Below, one piece after another: positions 1 to 7,014 of a stretch of DNA of 64,000 nucleotides. Under the pieces are notes generated by a model. That model worked only from the letters and a program-made list of their open reading frames with translations. It was not told where the DNA came from and searched no databases. The stretch covers positions 62,001-126,000 of the forward strand of contig NZ_CP076544.1 in the NCBI RefSeq assembly GCF_018885305.1, written 5' to 3'. The position numbers were made by a program, and so were the translations under genes. Position 1 is the first letter of the stretch. Each line of letters starts with the position of its first letter. The DNA comes from Curtobacterium sp. L6-1. GTDB lineage: Bacteria; Actinomycetota; Actinomycetes; Actinomycetales; Microbacteriaceae.

Positions 1-1171
1 CCGTCGTGTCCGTCAGGACCGCACGGAGCGCATCGACCAGTCGGTCCACTGAGAAGTGGGCGAACGGGAACCAGGTCCCGACGCCCGCCTCCCGCACGCG
101 CTCACCCCAGAACGGCTGGTCGAACGCCACGGCGCAGATCACCGTCGGTACGCCGGCAGCGACGGAGACCCCGGTGGTCCCGGCGCCACCGTGGTGGACT
201 GCCGCTCGGCAACGGGCCAACAGCGCGGTGTGGTCGACGGGTCCGACCAGACGGACGCGGTCGTCGGCCACGGCCTGGGCCATGCCGGACCACCCTGCCC
301 CGACGACCCCGCGGACCCCCAGCTGCTGGCAGACCGCTCGGATGCTCGCGATCAGCGCCACGGGATCCCGCACGGGCATGCTGCCGAATCCGAAGTACAC
401 GGGGGCCTCGCCGGCGCGGAGCCAGGCGTCGAGGTCCTCGTCGAGTCCGGTGTCGCCCCACCTTTCCCGGTGCTCGGGGCTCGGCGCCAGGAAGCCGGTG
501 CGCGGCCACCGGTCCGGCCAGTCCCGGAGCCCGGGGACGAGCGCGGCGCTGTAGGCCTGGATCTCGGTCACCCCGCCTGCGCGGAGGCGCCAGCGGATCG
601 GGACGTCGTCGTGGGGGAGACCGAGGTCCTGTCGGAACCGAGCGTTGTGCGCCCTGGTGACACGCGCCTCCAGGATGCCGGCGGCGATGTGCGACGCCCG
701 GACGAGGAGGCGTGGCAGCGGCCGCGCCGTGAGGAGCAGCGACGGGTAGGCGGCACTGCTCCGGCGCGGGGCGAAGTGCAGTGCGACGACCTCGGCCCCG
801 ACGGCCTGTGCCACCATCGCCGCTTCGTCGAGGACCAGGTTGTTCGCGATCACGAGGTCGGCTCCGTCGCAGGCGTGCAGGAGCACCGCCTGGAGGGTGC
901 GGCGCTCGATCTCCTTCTTGGCGACCACGGCCTCGAGGTAGCGCCTGCCGCTGCCCGACGAGACGAAGGCGCGTCCCTCGGGCGAATCGAGGAACGACCG
1001 TGTGCTGAAGCCGAGGCCGACGGTGGCGATCCCGAGCGACCTGCCGAAGTGCACGAGGTCGTCGGGTGTGACCAGCGTGACGTCGTGCCCGCGTCCGGCG
1101 AGGGCCGACGCCAGGACCGCCGTCGGCTGGACGTCGCCGCGCGTCCCGACCGCCACCAGCGTGATCCGCAT
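1..1171 (-). CDS. MGT/UGT-type glycosyltransferase, C-terminus cut by window edge
   Basis: GT1-family glycosyltransferase that would move a sugar from an NDP-sugar to a small acceptor such as a macrolide, lipid or polyketide. The N-terminus MRITLVAVGTRGDVQP (start ATG at 1171-1169) is the classic acceptor-domain opening of the MGT/sterol-glucosyltransferase group. Around residues 326-333 lies HHGGAGTT, the conserved donor-binding motif of the C-terminal domain. 390 codons are visible and the reading frame is still open at base 2, so only the last few tens of residues are missing. The acceptor cannot be told from sequence. It stands alone, upstream of and codirectional with nothing else visible, 169 bp from the end of the LCP gene. 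Confidence 0.88.
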   Translation of the reverse strand, partial: MRITLVAVGTRGDVQPTAVLASALAGRGHDVTLVTPDDLVHFGRSLGIATVGLGFSTRSFLDSPEGRAFVSSGSGRRYLEAVVAKKEIERRTLQAVLLHACDGADLVIANNLVLDEAAMVAQAVGAEVVALHFAPRRSSAAYPSLLLTARPLPRLLVRASHIAAGILEARVTRAHNARFRQDLGLPHDDVPIRWRLRAGGVTEIQAYSAALVPGLRDWPDRWPRTGFLAPSPEHRERWGDTGLDEDLDAWLRAGEAPVYFGFGSMPVRDPVALIASIRAVCQQLGVRGVVGAGWSGMAQAVADDRVRLVGPVDHTALLARCRAAVHHGGAGTTGVSVAAGVPTVICAVAFDQPFWGERVREAGVGTWFPFAHFSVDRLVDALRAVLTDTT

Positions 1172-1310
1172 CGTCCGAACCGAGTCTGCGTCGCCCCCGC
1201 CGTGCTCGGACCGTGGCTCGTTCGTCGTCATGGTGCGACGGTAGGAGCCGCACGGCCGTGTGGCGTCCGTGGTCCCCCTGAGACCGGTGCGCCTGCTCTG
1301 CGGTCCGGAC

Positions 1311-1331
1311 GGGAGGCTCGTGCCGCCTCCC
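1311..1331. repeat. Degenerate copy of the GACGGGAGGC hairpin
   Basis: Arms GGGAGGC (1311-1317) and GCCTCCC (1325-1331) enclose a 7-base loop. It is the shortest member of the hairpin family found at seven places in the window. It lies 10 bases beyond the stop of the leftward LCP gene, where it would act as its terminator. Confidence 0.5.
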
Positions 1332-1340
1332 CGGTCCCGG

Positions 1341-2828
1341 TCAGTTGATGCAGGTGCCCTTCGTCCCGTACGCCGTCCCGACCGGCTTCCGCGGTGCGGG
1401 CGCGGCCGCGTGGGCCGCGGTCGACGGCGTCGCGGCCGGTGCGCTGCTCGCTCCCGCGGCGGGGGCGGGCGGCGTCGAGACCGTGTGCCTGTCCGTGCCG
1501 AGGACGAGCGTCACGCCGCTGACCGTCGTCGACACGACGGCGGTGGCGCCGGGGACGACCGCCGCCACGGCCTTCGCCTGTGCTTCCGACCCCGCGGGGT
1601 ACTCGACGACGGTCGTGCTGGTCGTCGCCGTGTCGCCCGGTGCCCCGACGACGAACCCCTTCGCCGTCAGCGCGCTCGACGCCGCCGTGGCGCCGCCCTG
1701 CGCCCCGCTGCCGTTCAGCACGGAGACGTGCACGGACGAGGGATCCGCGGCGGTGGCCGAGGTGTACGCCGCAGGCGGGCCGACGATGTCCTGGATGAAG
1801 GCGGGCATCGCGGCGGAGTCGACGGCCACCGTCGAGTACCCGTCGATCGTCGGGGTGCCCGACGTCGGGATCGTGGTCGACCGGATGGCGGACAGGTCGA
1901 TGTGGCTGAAGGTCGCGATGAGGTCCGGGATGCTCAGGGTGTCGTCGACCTGGACCGCGTCGCCGACCCCGTGCAGCAGGTTGGCGACCTTCACCGGGTC
2001 GAGGAGCGTGCGTGCCGACAACGCCTCCCGGGCCTCCTGCGAGAGGAAGTACTGCTGTCGGACCTCGCGGTCCAGGTCGCCGCGGGGGAGTCCGTCGCGC
2101 TGGCGCACGAACGAGAGCGCCTGCGAGGCGTCCAGCGTCGATCGGCCCGCCGGCAGGTCCACGCCCGAGTTCGTGTCGTGGGCCGCCTGGTTCAGGCAGA
2201 CGTCGATCGGGCCGAGCGCCTTGACGAGCTGGTAGAAGCCCAGGAGGGACACCCGCACGAAGTGGTCGATGGTCAGTCCGCTGGTGTTCTCGATCGTCTG
2301 GATGAGGAGCTTCATGCCGCCGGCGTCGCCCCCTCCGTCCGCTGCTCCGTCCGAGAACGCGCTGTTCAGCTTGAACGTGCCGTGTCCGGGGATCGGCACC
2401 CAGGAGTCGCGGGGGAAGGAGATCATGGTCGCGCTGCCGCCCCCGGCCGGGATGTGCAGCACGATCATGGTGTCGGTGTTGGTCGCTCCGTCGTCGAGCT
2501 GTGTGCTCAGTTCGGCGAGTTCCTGCGGCGTGGCGTCGGACGGACGGTGGTCGTCCCCGATGAGCAGGATGTTCTGCGCGGCCCCGTCGGCGTCGGCCGC
2601 CGCGTCCCTGCCTGCCGGACCGTCGGGGGCGGAGCGTGCGACGTGCACCTTGGTGAGACTCGAGTCGAGCTGTTCGTACGACCAGGCCGCGTAGCCACCG
2701 GTGAGGACGAGGGCCATCGCGAGCGCGCCCCCGATGCTCGGCAGGACGAGCCGTCGGTGGCGCTGTCGGCCGTGTCGGACGGGACCGCCGCGGGGAGTGG
2801 GGACGGTGTCGCGGTCGTCGGTGGGCAT
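1341..2828 (-). CDS. LytR-CpsA-Psr (LCP) family cell-wall ligase with LytR_C domain
   Basis: LCP proteins transfer undecaprenyl-linked glycopolymers (teichoic acid-like polymers, arabinogalactan, capsule) to peptidoglycan at the outer face of the membrane. The 495-residue protein has a short basic cytoplasmic tail, one membrane segment at about residues 29-50, and an LCP domain at about 86-250. The domain begins ILLIGDDHRP and carries TDTMIVLHI and the FPRDSWVPI block, with arginine and aspartate residues used for pyrophosphate binding. The C-terminal part contains VHVSVLNGSGAQGGA, the start of a LytR_C domain, followed by an Ala/Pro-rich tail. The start ATG at 2828 precedes the polar N-terminus and is the natural choice. 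It is divergent from the ECF sigma gene with about 265 bp between them. Confidence 0.9.
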   Translation of the reverse strand: MPTDDRDTVPTPRGGPVRHGRQRHRRLVLPSIGGALAMALVLTGGYAAWSYEQLDSSLTKVHVARSAPDGPAGRDAAADADGAAQNILLIGDDHRPSDATPQELAELSTQLDDGATNTDTMIVLHIPAGGGSATMISFPRDSWVPIPGHGTFKLNSAFSDGAADGGGDAGGMKLLIQTIENTSGLTIDHFVRVSLLGFYQLVKALGPIDVCLNQAAHDTNSGVDLPAGRSTLDASQALSFVRQRDGLPRGDLDREVRQQYFLSQEAREALSARTLLDPVKVANLLHGVGDAVQVDDTLSIPDLIATFSHIDLSAIRSTTIPTSGTPTIDGYSTVAVDSAAMPAFIQDIVGPPAAYTSATAADPSSVHVSVLNGSGAQGGATAASSALTAKGFVVGAPGDTATTSTTVVEYPAGSEAQAKAVAAVVPGATAVVSTTVSGVTLVLGTDRHTVSTPPAPAAGASSAPAATPSTAAHAAAPAPRKPVGTAYGTKGTCIN

Positions 2829-2931
2829 CGGGGACCTCGCTCGGGTTCTGTGGCAGGAGGAGCAGTCTCACACCGCACCGGTCGGGAGACATCCGTGCGA
2901 CCACGGACGTCTCCTGCGGGTCCGCACACGT

Positions 2932-2979
2932 GCCGGACGGGAGGCACGGAGCCAGCCGGCACCGCGCCTCCCGTCCGGC
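2932..2979. repeat. GACGGGAGGC-family hairpin in a divergent promoter region
   Basis: Perfect 14-bp arms GCCGGACGGGAGGC (2932-2945) and GCCTCCCGTCCGGC (2966-2979) with a 20-base loop. Unlike the other copies it lies between two divergent genes (LCP and the ECF sigma factor), so it cannot be a simple terminator of either. Confidence 0.75.
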
Positions 2980-3093
2980 GCGACGCCCGCTGGTGCGCCG
3001 GTGCCGCCGTCGGCGGCGGCCGACACGCCGATGTGCGGCCCGCTCGTCAGGATCGCGTCGACCCCGACACTTCTGGAGTGAGAGGGGGCATCC

Positions 3094-3633
3094 GTGGATG
3101 TGGAGACAGAAGCCGACGGCGCACTGACCCGTCGGCTCGCGAACGGTGAACGGACGGCGCTGGCCGACGCGTTCGACCGGTACGCGCCGACGCTGACCCG
3201 CTATGCGTGGGCGTTGGCGGGTAGCAAGCAGGACGTCGAGGAGCTCGTGCAGGACACGTTCCTGACGCTCTGGCAGAAGGCCGGCGGGCTCGACCTGGCG
3301 ACGAGCGCACTGCTGCCGTGGCTGCTGGTGGTGTGCCGGAACCATGCACGCAACCAGTCCCGGCGGCTCGCCAAGGGGGCCGCCGACGAGCTCCCCGAGG
3401 ACCTGCCAGGACGTCCCGACGTCGACGACGCCCGGGAGCGGCTGCGCTGGGTCCGCGACGAGATCGCGACCCTGACCCCGACGGACCAGCGCATCTGCGA
3501 GCTGTGCCTGCTCGAGGGGCACTCCTACGCCGAGGCCGCGCAGATCCTCGGCCTCAGCGTCGGGGCGGTCACCCAGCGGGTCTCCCGCTCGCGAGCACGA
3601 CTGAAGAAGGCGGTGATGCACGATGAACACTGA
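3094..3633 (+). CDS. ECF-type RNA polymerase sigma factor (sigma-70 family)
   Basis: 179-residue group 4 sigma factor. Region 2 spans about residues 22-95, with YAWALAGSKQDVEELVQDTFLTLW (split: core DVEELVQDTF) typical of sigma 2.2. Region 4 spans about 115-175, with the helix-turn-helix core SYAEAAQILGLSVGAVTQRV. Length fits the family. The start GTG at 3094 is preceded by a purine-rich GAGAGGGGG stretch. The last 11 bases overlap the next gene, whose product is a short-tailed membrane protein, a common sigma/anti-sigma arrangement. The target regulon is unknown; the divergent LCP gene hints at envelope stress, which is inference only. Confidence 0.9.
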   Translation: MDVETEADGALTRRLANGERTALADAFDRYAPTLTRYAWALAGSKQDVEELVQDTFLTLWQKAGGLDLATSALLPWLLVVCRNHARNQSRRLAKGAADELPEDLPGRPDVDDARERLRWVRDEIATLTPTDQRICELCLLEGHSYAEAAQILGLSVGAVTQRVSRSRARLKKAVMHDEH

Positions 3634-4378
3634 GCCCCCAACCGGAGACGACCTGCAGCGCATGCTCGTCTCGATGAAGCAGACGGTCCTCGACCGTGCT
3701 GGTGACCCGCGACCGGCACCGCGTCGTCGCGGCCGGCGGATCGGCATCGCCGTCGGCGTGGTCGCCCTGTTCGGCCTCGGCGCCACGAGCGGTGCGGTCG
3801 CCCTCGGGATGATCCCGCAGCCGTTCACCGCGGCGGCACCGACGACCGAGCCCTCCGAGCCCACCGCGCCGAGCACCCCGGCGTCGGCACCGGTCCAGGA
3901 GATCCCCGACCCCGTCCCGTCGCCGACGTCCACGCCGACGCCGACGGCGAGGGCGGGCGCACTGCCGACGGACTGCCGCGTACTCGTACCGGCGACCGAG
4001 TACGACCGTCTGTTCAGCGGAACGCCGCTCGCGGACCCGGCCGGCAGCGAGGCGGGCAGTGGCGGGGAGGGGCCGCCGGTGGACCTCTCCTGCATCTGGC
4101 GGGACCCGCGGGCGGACGTCTCCGGGCTCGTCGTCAACCTCGGCGCGGGGTCGTCCGAGGAAGCTCGGGACTACGAGGGTCTCCTCGCCCGGAGCGGGTA
4201 CAGCTGCGCGGACAGTGGCCCGGGTCGTCTGTGCACGATGACGACCACGGACACGGTCTACCCGGTCGACACCACGTTCACCTACTACTCCGAGGGGGCG
4301 ACCTGGGTGCTCATCCGGCAGACCAACTTCCCCACGAACGGTCTGCTCGCGGCGATCCAGCAGCAGGTCTGGGGGTAG
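3623..4378 (+). CDS. Membrane-anchored protein coupled to ECF sigma factor, possible anti-sigma factor
   Basis: 251 residues. A polar, basic N-terminus of about 38 residues in the cytoplasm, one membrane segment at about 39-60 (RIGIAVGVVALFGLGATSGA), a long Pro/Thr/Ser-rich linker (about 68-110), and an extracytoplasmic domain with four cysteines (C at DCRVLV, SCIWR, SCADS, LCTMT), probably two disulfides. The gene starts 11 bases before the sigma gene ends, so the two are translationally coupled. No HxxxCxxC zinc anti-sigma motif is present in the short cytoplasmic part, so an anti-sigma role rests on gene order and topology alone. It may be a sensor lipoprotein-like domain of unknown ligand. 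Confidence 0.75.
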   Translation: MNTEPPTGDDLQRMLVSMKQTVLDRAGDPRPAPRRRGRRIGIAVGVVALFGLGATSGAVALGMIPQPFTAAAPTTEPSEPTAPSTPASAPVQEIPDPVPSPTSTPTPTARAGALPTDCRVLVPATEYDRLFSGTPLADPAGSEAGSGGEGPPVDLSCIWRDPRADVSGLVVNLGAGSSEEARDYEGLLARSGYSCADSGPGRLCTMTTTDTVYPVDTTFTYYSEGATWVLIRQTNFPTNGLLAAIQQQVWG

Positions 4379-4411
4379 GGCCCCGGGGAGGAAGACCCCG
4401 GACGAGACGAC

Positions 4412-4447
4412 GGGCGGGAAGCAGCCACTGGGGGGTGCTTCCCGCCC
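4412..4447 (+). terminator. Hairpin between the sigma operon and the deaminase gene
   Basis: Perfect 12-bp arms GGGCGGGAAGCA (4412-4423) and TGCTTCCCGCCC (4436-4447) with a 12-base loop. It follows the sigma/partner operon by 34 bp and ends only 12 bp before the deaminase start, so it could terminate the former and mask or regulate the latter. Confidence 0.65.
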
Positions 4448-4459
4448 TAGGGTCGAGCC

Positions 4460-4900
4460 ATGTCGAACACCGCCTCCGCCTCGGCCACCACACTCACCGA
4501 CGACGAGCGAGCACTCATCGAGGCTGCTCGCACCACGATCGACGCTGCGACGGACGCCGGGCCCGACGAGGACGGCGTGCACACGATGGGCGCTGCCGTC
4601 CGGGCGTCGGACGGACGCGTGTTCACGGGCGTGAACGTCTACCACTTCACCGGAGGGCCGTGCGCGGAACTCGTCGCCCTCGGGGCCGCCCGGGCTGCCG
4701 GCGCGACCGGGCTGACGCACATCGTCGCCGTGGGCAACCACGGTCGTGGGGTGAAGAGCCCGTGCGGTCGTGATCGTCAGGTCCTCGCCGACCTCCATCC
4801 CGACGTGCGGGTGATCCTGCCGGGGCCCGACGGCCTGGTCAGCGTGCCGGCTCGGGAACTCCTGCCGTTCGCGTTCGACCACCGATCGGAACAGGTGTGA
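4460..4900 (+). CDS. Cytidine-deaminase-fold protein, blasticidin S deaminase-like
   Basis: 146 residues of the CDA fold. The stretch [17 protein letters not shown] is very close to fungal blasticidin S deaminase (BSD), as are [14 protein letters not shown] and RQVLADLHP. Zinc ligand Cys68 and catalytic Glu70 (GPCAE) and zinc ligand Cys102 (SPCGR) are present. The expected third ligand of the PCxxC motif is Asp105 instead of cysteine (tgc ggt cgt gat). Such a protein would deaminate a cytosine-containing nucleoside antibiotic or a related pyrimidine in the cytoplasm. Whether Asp can hold zinc here is not shown. The start ATG at 4460 gives the normal family length with a somewhat long N-terminus. 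It is a single gene. Confidence 0.82.
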   Translation: MSNTASASATTLTDDERALIEAARTTIDAATDAGPDEDGVHTMGAAVRASDGRVFTGVNVYHFTGGPCAELVALGAARAAGATGLTHIVAVGNHGRGVKSPCGRDRQVLADLHPDVRVILPGPDGLVSVPARELLPFAFDHRSEQV

Positions 4901-4934
4901 CGTACAGCGTCCCGAGGACCGCTAGCCTGCGGAC

Positions 4935-5120
4935 GTGAACTCGAAGACGGGCATCCCCGACACCGCGCTGGTCGCCTACCTGGTCGGCGGCCCCCTCGCC
5001 CTGCTCGGCCTGGTGGCCGTGTTCGTCGTCGACACGGGGTCGCTCGGGGCCGCCCTCATCCTCGGCGGCATCCTCTTCGTCTGCACGGGGATGCTGGTGA
5101 GCGCGATCAGTCGTCGCTGA
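4935..5120 (+). CDS. Small two-helix membrane protein, function unknown
   Basis: 61 residues, GTG start at 4935. Two hydrophobic segments (about residues 11-31 and 37-57) separated by a short VDTGS turn, with a C-terminal ISRR that fits the positive-inside rule. Codon use is strongly G/C at third positions as in neighbouring genes. It follows the deaminase by 34 bp in the same direction and may be cotranscribed. I do not recognise a family. Confidence 0.6.
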   Translation: MNSKTGIPDTALVAYLVGGPLALLGLVAVFVVDTGSLGAALILGGILFVCTGMLVSAISRR

Positions 5121-5270
5121 CGACCGTGTGACGGCGCTCCGCCGGGAGGAGCGAGGTGCGCCGGACAGGTCTGGCGGGGTCGCCGGGGTGGCCGCGCCAC
5201 CGCTGGTCACCGCCGCAGGTACGGGTGCTCCGGCCGCCCGCCGCCCGGCCGGGCGGCCGCCCGCCCGCTC

Positions 5271-5411
5271 GTGCCGACGATCCTGCTGCTCGTGTCCCTG
5301 GCGAACGCGGACCTCGGCGACCACCACAGGAAGGTGCTCTGGCGGGCGGCGGTGGTGTCGGCGGCGATGCTCGTGGTCGGCATCCTGGTGCGGGTCACCC
5401 CGTTCGGGTGA
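5271..5411 (+). CDS. Possible short membrane protein or tail of a frameshifted gene
   Basis: Reading from GTG 5271 gives 46 residues, VPTILLLVSLANADLGDHHR followed by a hydrophobic helix (about 24-40) and a stop at 5409. The stretch reads like real membrane protein, but the frame upstream is low-complexity Pro/Arg/Gly. A different frame (from GTG 5128) looks protein-like just upstream (GVAAPPLVTAAGTGAPAA), so this may be one gene broken by a frameshift near 5265. No family recognised. The rest of 5121-5457 holds only a 15-bp tandem repeat. Confidence 0.3.
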   Translation: MPTILLLVSLANADLGDHHRKVLWRAAVVSAAMLVVGILVRVTPFG

Positions 5412-5443
5412 TCCCGTTCCGGTGATCCCGTTCGGGTGATCCG
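5399..5443. repeat. 15-bp tandem repeat, three copies
   Basis: CCGTTCGGGTGATCC-like unit repeated three times (middle copy with C for G) between the small membrane ORF and the end of the NUDIX gene. It covers the possible stop codon at 5409. Confidence 0.6.
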
Positions 5444-5457
5444 GCCCGGCGGGGCCC

Positions 5458-6135
5458 TCACCGTCCGGGGATCGCCACCACCCGGTCGTGGTCCCACGGC
5501 TCGGTCCACCCGACCCGGTCGAACAGGGCGTCGAGCAGCGTCGCGGTGAAGCCCCACACGACGTGGGACCCGGAGTCGGCCTCGACGACGAACGCCGGCC
5601 CCCGCCACGTCCGGCCCTCCCGCCGGAACTCCGTGATGCCGCGGTTCGCCGGGTCGAGCAGGTCGGCGACCGGGGTGCGGAAGACCGCTGCCGACTCGGC
5701 CTCGTCGACCACCCGGACCGGCGACGGTGCACGCCACCACCCGAGTACCGGCGTGACCAGGTGCCGTGAGTGGGCGAGCGGGACCGGAGCGGCGGAGCCG
5801 AGCACGTCGACCCCGGTGACCTGCAGGCCGGTCTCCTCCCGCGCCTCCCGGAGTGCGGCGGCGACCACGTCGACGTCGTCCGGGTCGACGCGGCCGCCGG
5901 GGAACGCGACCTCGCCGGCGTGGGAGCGCAGCGTGCTGGCACGGGCGAGGAGGAGCACGTCCAGGTCGCGGGAGACCGCGGCCGACCGGGCCGGGCGTCC
6001 GCTCGGCACGTCGTCGAGCGGGCCGAACAGCATGAGGACCGCTGCCCGGCGCGGCGCAGTGGCTGACGGCATGCCGCTCACGAGCGGTGCGGCTCCCGGG
6101 GCGACGGCGCGCGCGAGCTGGTCCCGAGCGGTCAC
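5458..6135 (-). CDS. NUDIX hydrolase, CoA pyrophosphatase type
   Basis: 225 residues. It hydrolyses CoA and derivatives to 3',5'-ADP and acyl-phosphopantetheine in the cytoplasm. The signature LLLARASTLRSHAGEVAFPGG followed by RVDPDD and the helix ALREAREETGL is the CoA-diphosphatase form of the NUDIX box (UPF0035/NuCoA motif plus REAxEETG). The frame is open far upstream; I chose GTG at 6135 because it yields VTARDQLARAV, the usual short family N-terminus, and removes a low-complexity arginine-rich extension. It stands alone and is divergent from the MOSC gene. Confidence 0.87.
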   Translation of the reverse strand: MTARDQLARAVAPGAAPLVSGMPSATAPRRAAVLMLFGPLDDVPSGRPARSAAVSRDLDVLLLARASTLRSHAGEVAFPGGRVDPDDVDVVAAALREAREETGLQVTGVDVLGSAAPVPLAHSRHLVTPVLGWWRAPSPVRVVDEAESAAVFRTPVADLLDPANRGITEFRREGRTWRGPAFVVEADSGSHVVWGFTATLLDALFDRVGWTEPWDHDRVVAIPGR

Positions 6136-6252
6136 GGCCGGGTGCCGGCGGAGCGGACGGACGACGTGCGGGGGAGGGCCACCCGACCAGCCTAGGCACG
6201 TCGGGGGCCGCCGTCGTTGCCGGCGGTCGGTCCGGTGCACGAGACTCGGACC

Positions 6253-6813
6253 ATGGGGACTGCAGGGACAGAGGGATCGCGGGTCGTGGCGGTCAGCCGA
6301 GACCACGACCACCGCTTCAGCAAACCGGTCGTGGACGAGGTCACGCTCGTCGAGGGGTGGGGCATCGAGGGCGACGCGCACGCCGGCACCACCGTGCAGC
6401 ACCGCTCCCGCGTCGCGCGCGACCCGTCGCAGCCGAACCTGCGGCAGGTGCACCTGATCCACGCCGAGCTCTTCGACGAGCTCGACGCCGCCGGTCACGA
6501 CGTGGCGCCCGGTCAGCTGGGCGAGAATGTCACCACGCGCGGAGTCGACCTGCTCGGGCTCCCGACGGGGACGCTGCTCCACCTGGGCGCCGATGCGTGC
6601 GTGCGGGTGACGGGCCTCCGGAACCCATGCCAGCAGATCAACGGGTTCGAACCGGGGCTCCTCCGGCAGGTTCTCGGCCGGGCCTCCGACGGATCGGTGT
6701 CGCGGAAGGGCGGCGTGATGGGCGTCGTCGTCAGCGGGGGAGTCGTCCGCTCCGGCGACGCGGTGCGGGTCGAACTGCCCGAGGGTGTCCTCGAACCGTT
6801 GCGCCCGGTCTGA
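6253..6813 (+). CDS. MOSC domain protein
   Basis: MOSC domains (as in the molybdenum cofactor sulfurase C-terminus, YiiM and mARC) bind Mo-cofactor or transfer sulfur. Here the 186-residue protein carries WGIEGDAHAGTTVQHRSRV, RQVHLIHAELFDEL, GQLGENVTTRGVDLLGLP and the cysteine-containing LRNPCQQINGF, which holds the invariant MOSC cysteine. The start ATG at 6253 removes a 12-residue extension that lies in promoter sequence. Probably cytoplasmic and soluble. The substrate is not known and no molybdenum cofactor genes are nearby. Confidence 0.87.
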   Translation: MGTAGTEGSRVVAVSRDHDHRFSKPVVDEVTLVEGWGIEGDAHAGTTVQHRSRVARDPSQPNLRQVHLIHAELFDELDAAGHDVAPGQLGENVTTRGVDLLGLPTGTLLHLGADACVRVTGLRNPCQQINGFEPGLLRQVLGRASDGSVSRKGGVMGVVVSGGVVRSGDAVRVELPEGVLEPLRPV

Positions 6814-7014
6814 GCGTCCGACCCGGCCTCCGGGGGCGCTCCCTGACGTCCGGGACACGCACCGACGGACGCGCCGGAGTCGACTGGGCGGTGCGGCACC
6901 GGTCGGCCGATCGGTGGTCCGGGGCTGAGGATCCGTTCACGCCGCCGGCGATGTGGATCACCGAACGCACTCCCTGCGACGGACCCGGGACGACGCGCCT
7001 ACCGTGAAGAGGCC

